From contig JAPDOI010001485.1 of NCBI GenBank assembly GCA_029168955.1, forward strand, positions 110,583-174,582: a stretch of DNA of 64,000 bases, written 5' to 3'. The notes beneath the pieces are model-generated. The model had not been told where the DNA came from, did no database searches, and was given only the letters and a program-made list of their open reading frames with translations. The stretch comes from Aplectana chamaeleonis. Its lineage: Eukaryota > Nematoda > Chromadorea > Rhabditida > Cosmocercidae. Shown in pieces: positions 10,753 to 21,607 of the stretch; within the stretch, counting starts at the first letter, position 1; each line of letters starts with the position of its first letter. The position numbers and the translations under genes are program-made.

Positions 10753-11559
10753 TAGTGAGAATGTTCCAGATAATATCAGTGATGTTCCTTGTGCTAGTGC
10801 TGTTCCTGATTCAGTTGTGCCGTCATCTCCTTCTGTAGGGTTAGAGAAGTCGAATGACTTCAGAGAGATTGAGCGTAGTCGCTCAGTCGTGATCATAGGA
10901 GTTCCAGAGAATCGTAGCAAATGCCCGCGTGATAGAGCTATTAATGACCATTTATGTGTTTTGATATATTGAATTTCCTGTCTATTGATTGCTTGCCTGC
11001 ATCGATACATCGTATGGGCCGCGATGACTCTTCTCATAATAGGTTGCTCAAAGTGATCTTTCCTGCATCGAGCATTGCCAAGACAGTACTGAGGCGCGCT
11101 CCTCAGCTTGCGTTTCCCGTTCACCAATGGCCTGTTTATCAGAGCCTCCCTCCCTCGGGAGGAACGTGAGCGGCGAGTTACTGAGCGAAAGAGCTCGTCG
11201 CAGTCCTGCCATTGTCAATGTGAATCATGCGGGTGCGATTGTAAGTTCTCCTGTTGGTGGTACTACCCTGTTATAGTGAATTCTCCGGCTGTCAATCATG
11301 GTGTAATCACTCCTGTTAATGTCATTACTCTAGTGTAAACGTTAATGCTCCTGTTAGGGTGAATTGTATCAATATCAGTAACGATCCCGCTTCTTCCCAA
11401 GAGCCTAGTACGAGTTCGAATTGTATTCCCGGTCAGCACGTCAGTGATAACGTTGCCTCCGGTTTTTCGGGTGTTAATTTAAACTTGTAAATCCTCCCCG
11501 GACCTCGGATAGCAATCTCAAATGTCTCTCTTCGAACATACGTTCCTTCCTAAAATATT

Positions 11560-12255
11560 AATAGTCTTATAGGATATATTCAACAATTTGATTTTGGCAT
11601 TATAGTGCTGTCTGAAACGTGGTTGACGCCTCACGTCACTGATGCTTCTTTATTTGGTGGTTCATGTTCTCAGTCTGATCTGCTTAGATGTGACCGACCG
11701 CACAAGAGGGGCGGGGAGTGGCTCTTTTGTTGAGTAAGTCTCTTTGTCCAAGGTTAGTGTACGAGGAGTCTTGTTCTGAAAGTTACGAACTACTTTGTGC
11801 TGTCATTGTTGTTAGTGATAGGACGCTGAGAATAATTATTGCGTACAGGGCGCCCTCATGCTCTGCTGACTCTTTTGAAACTTTTATTAAAACCTTAGGT
11901 GATTTGCTTTCCTGTAGTCAGTCTTGTGTTATCACGGGCGATTTCAATTTACCAGATATATCATGGACGCAGCTAGTTCCTACGGCTGTAAACCTGAGTA
12001 GTAAGCTATTCCTAAATATGTGCGCTTCTGCATAATCTCACACAGAATAATTTTATGGCTACACGAGGTAGCAAATGTTTTGGATCTGTTACTGTCCAAT
12101 GAGGAAGGGTTGATTGCAGAAGTGGATACTATGGCTCCATTGGGCACTAGTGACCATGCTTCTATAGTTTTCGAGCTAAACGTTCATACTGAGGCCTCTG
12201 ATACAAAATTTACAATAGAGTATACAGTAAAGCGGATTTTGCTTGTATTAATGAA
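11560..12255 (+). pseudogene. LINE ORF2 endonuclease domain, frameshifted
   Basis: Translations in shifting frames show VLSETWLTPHVTD (near 11,610), CVITGDFNLPDISW (near 11,935) and LGTSDHASIVFEL (near 12,140). These match the E-T-W, GDFN and SDH signatures of the APE-type endonuclease that nicks the genomic target in LINE retrotransposition. In the family the Asp and His of SDH are catalytic and are kept here, but stops at about 11,732 and 12,037 and frame changes interrupt the domain. Confidence 0.8.
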
Positions 12256-12620
12256 TACCTGGATAGTGTGGATAGGTACGGCTCACTGAGTACCGTGGAT
12301 ACTGTGGAAGCTAAATATGAACTCTTTCTTTCTATTCTTGACCACACCATTGATTTATTTGTACCGATTAGTCTGGTGTCTACGAAGAAGGCATACCTCC
12401 CTGAGCACTTGGAAAATCTCTCACAGGAAATCTCAAGCCTGGAACATGGCAAATAATAGTAACAGGGCTGAGGATTGGTGCGAATACAAAAGAGTTGCGA
12501 CACTATTCGAAAAACGTTTGAAGAAGTATAATAGTAATAAGGAAAGGAAAGTTATCGAGTCTAAAAATAAAAATTCATTCCTACAGATTACTTAATCCGA
12601 AACTCAAAAATAAATCTCAG

Positions 12621-14315
12621 GTGGGATGTCTTGTGAGAGAGGATGGTTCCAGTGCAGTAGAAGATGGCCAAAAAGTTCAACTTCTGGCAAATATGTTTAA
12701 GGAATCATTCCTTGAGGATACTGACTTGGATGAGAGTGTTAGTCCTTCTCTTTTTCCTGTTATGCCTGACTCTGTATGGTTTCACCCCGGGGAATTGTCG
12801 GAGCTATTAGCCAAATGGCCTAATTCGTTTTCTGACACGCCGGATCACATACCATTATGTTTCATTAAAAAGGTGATTGATATCATAGTTATCCCGCTTG
12901 CACACATTTTCAACCTGAGTTTTATGCGTGGAGATGTTCCGAGTAGATGGCGTACATCCTTTGTTACTCCTATACCAAAGAGGAAGCCATTTTCTGATCC
13001 CAACAATTACCGGCCTATCAGTATCACATCTATTTTTGCAAGACTTTTTGAAAAAGTATTGAAGAAAAGAATTATGACTCATCTGGAGGAGCACTCCATC
13101 ATCTCGGAGCACCAACATGGTTTCCAAAAGGGTAAATCCACAATTTCGGCGATGCTGCAATCACTTGAAGACTGGAATCGTGCGCTGGACAATGATGCTG
13201 GTGTGGATGTTATTTACCTCGATTTTTCCAAGGCGTTTGACAGAGTTTCTCATCGCAAATTAGTATATAAACTAGAAATAGTGGGTATCCATCCGCGTAT
13301 CGTGGCTTGGATTCGTGCTTTTCTCACAGGTAGAACTTTCATTGTCAGGCTTAATAGTACGTTTTCCTCTCCCTTTGCAGTCCTTAGTGGTGTTCCCCAG
13401 GGTGGAGTGCTTTCACCTATTCTCTTTAATATTTATACGTATGAGCTTCCCTCGATTATATCCTTGAACAACGTTGGCTGTTCGGCATTCGCTGACGACT
13501 TTAAGTTGTATAATCCTATTCGGACCAGGGAAGATTCAGAGTGTTTGCAAAAAGCCCTTAATGATGTAGCCAAATGGTCGTCTGAATGGAAATTGCCGCT
13601 TTCCAGCGAAAAAAACTAAGGTGATGAAGATTGGTAAGAGGCGAGTTAATGGCTTCTATACTATTGACGGTGTGCAGTTGAGCGAGGTCAGCGAGATTAA
13701 GGACCTTGGTTTTCTTGTCAAGGATGATCTTAGTTTCGATGATCACTGCCTCCAGGTCGCGTCCATGGCCAACAGGATGATGCACAGCGCGTTTCGAGCA
13801 CTTTCAACTACTAACGCAAATGTCCTGACTGAGGTGTATAAAACGTACATACGTCCACTTATGGAGTATGGCACGGTGGTATTCAATCCATACAAAAAGG
13901 ATCCATCGATGCGCTGGAGAAAGTCCAGAATACTTTCACACGTAGAGTTTACTTCAGGACATCGTGGTTTCAGACTAATCGCAACGTGTGTCATGTCACC
14001 AGAAATGCCAAGTTGGGCCCTAACCACTCTAGAGCACAGGAGAAGAAGGTTTGATATGATAATGATGTATAAAATCATTCATGGGAGTGCTGGTATCAAG
14101 GCTAGCCGGCTGTTCAACCTGAGATCGTCAACCACCAGGCGCCGGTGAAATTGGGCCTCGTTGGGGCCAGGCGGAATGTAAGACAGCACTTTTTTGTCAA
14201 TAGGGCGGGGTCTGAATTCAACAAATTACTTCGGTCAGGCTTGGTAGTTGGGAAGTTCACTGAATTCAAAAAGGCGCTTGAGATTTATCTGTTCTCCCAG
14301 GAGCGATGTTTGTAA
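12621..14315 (+). pseudogene. LINE ORF2 reverse transcriptase and C-terminus
   Basis: A 332-codon open stretch (12,621-13,619) holds the RT core: VIYLDFSKAFDRVSH (motif A, first catalytic Asp), GVPQGGVLSPILFNIYTYEL (motif B) and SAFADDFKLY (the YADD-type catalytic pair). A one-base shift at about 13,618 leads to 13,621-14,148, with IKDLGFLVKDDLSFDDHC and YIRPLMEYGTVVFNPY, the typical C-terminal region of CR1/jockey polymerases. Further frame breaks follow near 13,920-14,150. It would copy LINE RNA at the nicked target. Inactive as it stands. Confidence 0.9.
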
Positions 14316-14480
14316 GATCTCATCCCTTTATGGTGCCGGTGTTGCCTCGTAGTCAGTTTATCGATCTGCTTTATTATTGTCCTCTATCTTTGATCTTTTT
14401 CAGTTGCCGTTTAGGTGTTTCGTTTTGTTGTTTGTCTATCACACGGTTCTACCGTGTAATAAATCAAATCAAATCAAATC

Positions 14481-15777
14481 AAGTTTAACGGAGAATCTTG
14501 TAAAATGTAATCTCTCGTCAGTCACTACTTATCAAAAGTTGGCCTATGAATGACCGCCAAATCCGGTTTTGGTCATTTCACTACATTTCCCAGTTTTTTA
14601 TTAGTTGTGGTTATTTTGGGCCAAATCATTTTCAAACATATTTCGAGTTTTTTTTTAATATTTTATTTTGTCAGCTTCTATATTTCTTCTAGTTATAACA
14701 TTGCCAAATCATTACTTTTGCCAGAAAGCTAAACTTTTGGAAATTTCATATATTTTTCCCAAAGGATCCCTTTCTGACCTGATTTTTGCTTAGCGATTCC
14801 CATTCTGGAGAGACGAAACCTTTTATGCTTTTACGCTTTTGCCTACGGTAAATAATTAAATCATTACCGATCGGTGTTGTCGGACGACTATAACTCCTAA
14901 AAATTGTGACCCGCAGACATGAAAACACGACCCTTTCTTTCCTACTGAGGTCCCGTACACGTTTTACGGCATCGTGCGCACTTCCAGCCGGGCCCCGTAC
15001 ATTTTTTGCGACGTCATGCGCTTTCCCACTGGGGTCTCGCACACTTTCTACGGCGTCCTGCACACTCCCACAGTGGTCCCGTACATTTTGCAGCGTCCTG
15101 CGCACTCCCACTAGGGCCCGCACACTTTCTACGGCGTCCTGCGCATCCCCACTGAGGTTCCGCAGACTTTTTTTACGGCGTCCTGAAAATTCCCACTGGG
15201 GGCCCGCGCACTTTCTGCTGCGCCCTGCGCACTCCTCAAATCCTTTTCACACCAACCGTCTCAAAGAGGAAACAATCTTGGGCGGAAGCCTATAATTAGC
15301 TGTGTTGATTTTCATTAGTTCATTTTTAAGGTTCAGTGAGCGTAGGATGGTTTACAATAACATGTTTACATGTTTTTACCCGTCTTGGCCCTCAATTTTG
15401 AGGTTCCGCTTCAATTGAGCTTTCAGCTCCAACATTGAATAGGAGCTAGTTGCATCCATTTCCAGCCTCCTGCCAGAAAAGTGACTTCCTAGCTAAATTT
15501 TAAGTGTTGCAACAAGATCGTGAACGCCGTCTGAAAAAAAGGAGATTAACAGTTCTTTGACCAAAATCACGTGGTTTTCGCCATTTTTCTCGAGCGCCAA
15601 GAAGCCATTCCAAACCATCTTTTCGTGAATACCCCAACTTTTTACGCTCTTTCCGATGGAGAAAAAACCGCATTTCCACCGCTTCTCACCTGCATTCTGA
15701 AATCGTTGTCAGATTTGAGAAAAATTCATTTTGAAGAGAGTCGTTCGAAAAGGACGATAAGCACGCGAAAACGCTCC
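14481..15777 (+). repeat. Family H, second copy, right part
   Basis: This continues the host repeat of the LINE. GACCGCCAAATCC and TTTTGCCAGAAAGCTAAA mark the right foldback arm (to about 14,740), followed by a tail with a 42-bp-type array (14,930-15,240) and the blocks AACATGTTTACATG and GATCGTGAACGCCGTCTGAA. It is replaced at 15,778 by the CTCAGACG-ended sequence. Confidence 0.7.
14930..15240. repeat. GC-rich minisatellite, about 42-bp units
   Basis: Repeats of GGTCCCGTACA...TTTCTACGGCGTCCTGCGCA spaced about 42 bp, diverged from one another. Related arrays lie at 24.69, 29.2 and 29.96-30.43 kb. The unit is a multiple of 3, so it stays open in some frames, but the translations carry no domain. 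Confidence 0.75.
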
Positions 15778-16180
15778 CTCAGACGTTCGCCGTTGTCTAC
15801 AGGACACGGATGAGATGTCACCTCACGCAATGCTCCCTGTAGGCATCCAAAAAGGGCAGAGATCGCTCCTCGAGAACTGCCCGTCGCCCCCCTCCACGGT
15901 GCCGTAGACAACCTATCTGCGGAATCGCTTCTCCTGTATACACTCAATCGGGGGAGGGTCTCCATCCCCGATTCCGCGTTTACATCCTATCAACATCCCG
16001 TAGACCTGATATTACCATTCCAGTAAATCATCAGCCGCCTTATGACGTCACCAATCGAATGGGGGTTTATCTCCTTAGAAAACTTGATAATGAGGCTCGA
16101 TTTTCTCTATTTCGGTTCTGATCTAACCCGAACAGAGAAATTGGACCCTGTCAACCAAATTTTTTAGGAAAAGACTAACA

Positions 16181-16317
16181 TAGGCGTGAATCCTAATGGG
16201 ACTTTGCGTTCCTCTTTGGAGGTTGGCGTAAACTCGGTGCACCTACGTTATAGCATATGGCCCTGAGTTTGCGCCAACCTTCAATAGTGAACGCAAAGTC
16301 TCATTAGGATCCATGCC
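16181..16317. repeat. Foldback repeat
   Basis: GAATCCTAATGGGACTTTGC...GGTTGGCGTAAACTC faces GAGTTTGCGCCAACC...GCAAAGTCTCATTAGGATCC. The arms are about 55 bp with a short centre. Probably a small foldback element. Confidence 0.65.
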
Positions 16318-16467
16318 GACGTTACATAATTTTACTAATGACGTCCTCTTGCGGAAAACACTACTACTGCTTAGTCACAGTCGTTATATGCTACTTGATG
16401 GGGCAGCCATTTTAGCGTAGTCCGAAATGAGAAAAATGGAGTACCTTGCGAGGATGCCCTCGCTACT

Positions 16468-16731
16468 ATACTTTTACTTTTTCACTTTTTTTTTGAGTAC
16501 TCGACTTTTCTAATAATTCGAAGTTTGAGTTTTTCGAATAATTCGTAGATTTCAACTCTTTGAATATTCGACTTTTGGAATATTCGGTTTTCGAATCATT
16601 CGAAAATTGGCACTTTTCGAATAGTCGGTTTTCGAATTATTCGGGAATTCGCAGTTTTCGAATATTCGAATTTTCGAAGTCGAATTTTCCAGTCGAATGA
16701 ATACTGAATCAATCAATTCGGTCAAAGTATA
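16468..16731. mobile_element. Low-complexity TTCGAATAATTCG element with 9-bp TSD
   Basis: CTCGCTACT at 16,459-16,467 and 16,732-16,740 flank a 264-bp element whose ends are ATACTTTTAC and GTCAAAGTAT. The interior is an irregular array of TTCGAATA-type palindromic words. The 8-9 bp duplication suggests hAT-type mobilisation. A further TTCGAA-rich stretch follows at 16,900-17,000. Confidence 0.7.
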
Positions 16732-17004
16732 CTCGCTACTAGTATGTAGTTAAAGCTGTGGGTGACTCTGGCCTAATCGCAGATCATAAAAAGTTTATCT
16801 CAGAATGGTAGGTGGACCACACAAACTAAAATGTTTCTTCGTGACCCAATTTTTCCCAGGTTAGCTATTTGGTATACTTCTGACCGAACTGTTATATTCA
16901 AAAACTATTTGAATAATTTTTGGAACTTCGAATCATTCAAGGTTCATAATTCGAGAATTTTGGTTTTCATATTATATTCGGATATTTCGAAAACGGACTT
17001 CTAA

Positions 17005-17570
17005 ATGATGTTCGAAATTCTAATACTTGGTAAAAAGCTGCAGCCTAGCTGGTTCAATAGCCCGAGTTTGCGGTGCTTCGCTCGCCCAGCCACTGGAGAC
17101 CTCGTCCAACCACTCGCGGCCCCAGATGGTACTTGGCGAGCTGGCCGACTAGCATGTCGGTGTGCAGCTTCGATAACGCTGGACTACCTTGCAGCATGCG
17201 CTCCTGCGATTGAATTTTGCAACACGTGCTCCTCAGGTAAAATGTTGCAGCACGTGGTGTTGTTTGGAGCACGTATCCCTGCAATACACCTTTTTAATGG
17301 GTGTGGTTACTCGAGTTGGATACATGTTGGACACGCATTGAATGCGGCGATTTTTTTGAGCTCGCAGCAATGTACTGCATTTCGCTCATTCCGGACTACG
17401 CTGAAATGGCTTTCCTTGTTAACCAGAAAATGTAATATCGGCTAATTCCGCCTATTTTTTTATCTAAATTTTTTTCTAGCTACACTTACCTCTCCTCGAG
17501 TATTGACAACATGGATGGGAATCAGGGTAAATAAACACCACCGAATGATCAGAGATTCTTCTCAAACAGC
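17005..17570. other. No supported gene; 146-codon open frame of doubtful reality
   Basis: The frame 17,005-17,445 (+) is Cys/Ala/Leu-rich with no recognised domain and lies in a region with CAACACGTGCTCC inverted words. I do not call it a gene. Confidence 0.4.
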
Positions 17571-17574
17571 TCAA

Positions 17575-18023
17575 AGGCAGCGTTCACAATGATCATTCTC
17601 GTTGACTTTTGACAGCGAAATGATAGGCAAGAAGGATCCTAGGCTCCCAGTGTCGAAAGAACGGTAGAAAACGAGCCAGGAGCGGCAAAATAACAGCTGC
17701 AAACAAGCCTTTTGGTGTCCAAGACACGCCTGGTATCCCCAGATCCGCTCCTCGTAATGAACAAATGAAGGCTCAGATTGCAGGAATGATCAAGTCAAGG
17801 AAGTGCTGATCAGTGAGCTGATCGCTTCATTGCACTGCTAGGTATCATTCACCTAGCGGTCAATTCCTCCACGCTCGAAAATCAACGTAAATAAGAGAGG
17901 GACTAGTTTTGCTCAAAAACGCGTCTTTCGTGTCCTTGTTAAGCATGCCTTGCTATATAGGGCACCAAACCCTGCCGTAAGCCGTGGAGATATCGGAAGT
18001 GAAATTTATCGTGAGCATTGCCT
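17575..18023. mobile_element. TTAA-family element, subfamily AGGCAGCGTTCACAA
   Basis: The left end AGGCAGCGTTCACAATGATC follows TCAA (a decayed TTAA) at 17,571-17,574. The right end TATCGTGAGCATTGCCT precedes TTAA at 18,024-18,027. It is 449 bp and non-coding. Confidence 0.7.
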
Positions 18024-18930
18024 TTAAAACGACGGCGCAAAAGACACACATAAACGGACGTAAAACCGAAATCTGCCTACGATGGCGGTTGCTGAAAGCT
18101 CCGTAAACCACGGAATCCTTCGGGTCCACCTCTGGGCAGGACACCAACACCTTTTCCACGGAAAGACGTTATTAATAAACGAATCACAGATCTCACATAA
18201 TCGAAAAATGAGAATTGCTATGGAAGTCTACAGTATCAACAAAAAAAACGAATTGCGAATCTAACCTAACCAAAAGGAGAACTCGGGCGGCTCAATCTTC
18301 GTGATACATTGATTGATGTACGCTACTCAGAACTTCGTTCCGGCCTTCCAGGTGCAGAAAAACCGCATTTCGGGCCACCCGGACACTCAAAATCGGGAGC
18401 AGATTCCGTTTCGGGCGACCCGATAACCTTTCAGAGCGACCCGCTAACCCCTCGATTGTTACCGGCCACCCGGAAGACGAAAATTGCCTTCCCGGTGCAG
18501 CGAGTTCGCGTGTGAATATACGTTACGGACGACTAATCTACAATGTATAAAATTTCTCGCGACAGGATTCACCATTTCGGGCGACCCGGACGAGCAATGA
18601 TTGGTCACCCGGGTCCTGGCGAATGTTCTGTAGAACAGCCCATCGACCTGCACCGCCGTAGAGATCCCGATTTGTCGTCCTGTAAACAACAACTCGGTCT
18701 GCATCGATTTGTGGCACTCGGCGGATTGCTGGTCGATGGGCTGTTTAACAGCGCGTCGTCCCCTGCTCAACGGCACACCGAGACGGCACCGCGTGTAGCT
18801 GCCTGTTCACCAGCGAAGACTCGTTCTGGGCGGATCGACGTCCTGTAGACAACGGCGAACGTCGGAGTTCTGACCGAATCATCAAATCATACGTGCGCAC
18901 TATAGCAGTTCACCCAAACTCAATGCACAC

Positions 18931-19429
18931 AGTAAGGACACACTACAACCTGGGAATGTCTTCCAAGATTTGATGCTTATCATGAGTGCAGCCCCATCCT
19001 GTTTCCAATGATGTCTCCGGAATCACACAAAACGCCCTGGGAACAGAGTTGTGACCCTTAAAAAATTGCCTAGAGATTCAGCTGCGAAAGCAAGAAGGAG
19101 TTTTGGACGAGTTGATGAGGCTTGTAGTTTCCGTCATTCCCAACCGATGTGTGGGAGTTGACTTCAATGAAGAGAGAGGCTACGAACAAAGGGAAGAACG
19201 GGTTTCTTGTTCGAAAACCGTCGCTCATCTCCTTACTCTTGATCTCGAAATGTCGTCAAGGAGGCGTGCCAAAGTGACCTCTTGCTGTGGGCTTCTTCCT
19301 ATTTCTCGCTTATTCGGAGGAATTGGGAGGAATTGAGAGCCCTCACTACGCGGGTGTTCTGGAAGTGTGGCTCCACACCACAAATTTGTCGAAATCTCAG
19401 ATTTCGTACTTGAAGGTGGGACTGTGCCT
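18931..19429. mobile_element. TTAA-family element, AGGCACA group, left end decayed
   Basis: It ends GGTGGGACTGTGCCT before TTAA (19,430-19,433) and shares ATTCGGAGGAATTG and GAAATCTCAGATTTCGT with the copies at 2.3 and 37.0 kb. The left terminus near 18,931 is too diverged to fix exactly. Confidence 0.65.
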
Positions 19430-19559
19430 TTAAGACTTTCAAAGGCAGTGTTCACGATGAAAATCGTTTTTCTGTTTTTCCGCCTTTCTTGAAAACGGCC
19501 CATGCTGATTCCAATGGTGTTTCTGAAATCATACAAGACCTTCTGTGAAAGCACTCAGA

Positions 19560-20290
19560 CAATGGGGTGGACCGACCGCGGGCGAAAAATCGCTTCTAGT
19601 ACCGACCGCGTGCCACTTTCGTACTGACCGCGTGCAAAAAATGTATTCCGTACGGAACGCGGGCATTTTCGTACTGACCGCGAAAGCGAAATAGTGCACG
19701 CGGTCGATACGCCTGAGCTCCGTACCAACCGTTAGCGATTTTCCATGGAGGCGTACTGACCGCGCGCAGTCATCTTTGCGCGCGGTCAGTAAGAAACATG
19801 ACTTTTCGCTGCGGTCGGTACGTGAGCACACGCAGTCAGTACGCAAGAGCTCGCGTTCAGCACGCAGGCAAACTGGTGAGGGAGATCGGTTTTTTAGATT
19901 GCACGGTCGGTACGCAAGTGTTCGCGTTCAGTACGCAGGAAAACTGGTGGGTGAGGTCAGTTTGTCAGTCCGCGCCGTCGGCACGGATGTGCTCGCGTTC
20001 AGCACGCAATCGCCCGCGTTCAGTACGCAAACAATTTTGTAGGCGAGGTCGCTTTGTCAGTCCGCGCGGTAGGCAAGGATGTGTTCGCTACATACAAGCG
20101 TGCAGTACGCAATCGCCCGCGTTCAGTACGCATTCAATTGCGGAGGCGAGGTCGTTTTGTAAGTTTGCGCTGCCGGCACGCAATGACACGCATTCAGTAC
20201 GCAATCGCACGCATTCTGTAAGCAAGTGAACCCGTGAGTGTGGTACATACGCAAATGCACGTGCTTAGTAAACAACGAAATCTCGAGCGT
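19560..20290. repeat. Left subterminal array, about 21-bp GACCGCG units
   Basis: Units such as GTACTGACCGCGTGC run on the + strand to about 19,790, then the reverse complement (CGCGTTCAGTACGCAA) runs on to about 20,290. The period is about 21 bp. The local G+C is far above the flanks. The array is arranged as a mirror image of the right array. Confidence 0.8.
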
Positions 20291-20299
20291 TTGCACATT

Positions 20300-21600
20300 T
20301 AGCCTATCGATTCTTCAGAGGCAGGGTTCTCCCTGAAAAGTTTTGACCTTGTTGTTCCGGTAGAGAGTCAGATGGGTTGGTCTCTGTGACAGCTGCATTT
20401 TTAGAACTGAGAATCCGACGAGAATCACTGAAATGGAGCAACACAATTTTATTCACACATCTGGCTTCATCTATCTCAAGCCTATATTTCGTTTTCTTCA
20501 AAACAGTTAGTGCTCTTGAAAAAATCGTTATTCGAGGATGGAGCAACAACATGAACGGGCGGAGTGATCCTAATTATAGCTACTTTTGAGCTGTTTTGTG
20601 TGTTTCTGTCCTGGGCTCTTGCTGAATTCCGCCATAATGAGGGTCAAATACCAATTTTGAGTTATCTGTGCACCACAAGACTTTGAACCATGAGGAAAAT
20701 AAAAATGTTTAAAAAATTCTAAAAAAAAAGAAAATCGAAATCGAAAATCTAAACATTTTTTCATGTTTTTGTATAGCTTGGTCTCTTTAGTGAACGGAAT
20801 TGTCGGAAGGGTCTCTGACAGACCTTCATTTGTGAAGAAAAAACAGTCTGAATTCATTGGTAAATTTGATTTGAATTTCGCGCCAAAATCGTTTTTGGCG
20901 TTTTTCTGCATTTGCTCGTCACTGTCATTTTTGAAGAATTTTTGCGCCAAAAATGTTTTCCATGTTGTTCGACGGTTGTATAAAAAATCAATGAAAAAGT
21001 GTTAGATGATCGACCCAGAAGTGCTTGTTGATCGACTTCACAGCAGTCCTCTGGCTCAAGTTTTGTGGGTGATAAATTATACTAATACGTATATAAAGTT
21101 CATATGTATAGGAATATACATCAAGTATGAACAATTACATGATCGCCAACTATACAATTACATTAGACCCTATCTTCAGAAAATTCATGGTAGGTTAATC
21201 AAAAGAGGTAAGGTAAGAAAGAGAAGTTGACAAAGTTCGTTTCGCCCCTGGCCTCAGACGAACTTTATCAAACAGCTCTTCCGGGTCTCCTCAGTGAGGA
21301 AAAGAACTGTCGATGAAAAAGAAGGATGAATACGAAAGCATGAGCCAAGCAGAGTGAAGCAGTGTTAAAAACGCTAGAAAGAGGTATTAGGGCAAGAAGC
21401 TATAGTATACTATCAATATCAGAATGAAGTCCATATGATCACAGTCCTTATTTGACAGTATCGAACACCGACCTATCAACAGTGAAAACTTAGCATGTTA
21501 TGCTTTTTACCAATTGTGTTATACTTTTCTTATCATCTCTTAGGTTGAACTTATATGCTATCATTTTTTGTTTATATATGCATTTTATTATATTTACTTC
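20300..21600. other. Interior of the 7.8 kb element, no recognised gene
   Basis: AT-rich. A 126-codon open frame on the - strand (20,570-20,950) is Lys/Phe-rich without a motif. GAGGCAGGGTTCTCC at 20,318 may be the remnant of a TTAA-element end. There is no GIY-YIG domain downstream of the RT. Confidence 0.45.
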
Positions 21601-21607
21601 TACAAAT

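Larger units (their letters stand above)
10188..14480 (+). mobile_element. CR1/jockey-type LINE, decayed but nearly full length
   Basis: The element is bounded by AAGTTTTAAC (10,178-10,187) and AAGTTTAAC (14,481-14,489), a near-exact target duplication. The second family H copy continues on both sides, as the uninterrupted 41.5-41.75 kb copy shows. It contains an ORF1-like frame, an AP endonuclease domain, a reverse transcriptase and a 3' tail of AAATC repeats (14,459-14,480), typical of LINEs whose 3' ends are short tandem repeats. Several frameshifts and stops make it inactive. Confidence 0.85.
15778..18867. mobile_element. Composite element with CTCAGACG ends, about 3.1 kb
   Basis: The left end CTCAGACGTTCGCCGTTGTC and right end GACAACGGCGAACGTCGGAG are inverted. 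The first about 350 bp match the right half, and the last about 270 bp the left half, of the 708-bp element at 55,555-56,262 in reverse orientation. So this looks like a long version of the same family, enlarged by nested insertions (16,181-16,317; 16,468-16,731; 17,575-18,023). The flanks (CC and TT) do not match, so the two ends may belong to different insertions. Confidence 0.5.

Noticed and set aside
17005..17445. 146-codon open frame as a gene
   Set aside because: No domain or splice context, and it overlaps inverted CACGTG-containing words.
19776..20229. 143-codon frame in the left array (+)
   Set aside because: Array translation (SVRKRTRSVRK-type), no independent support.
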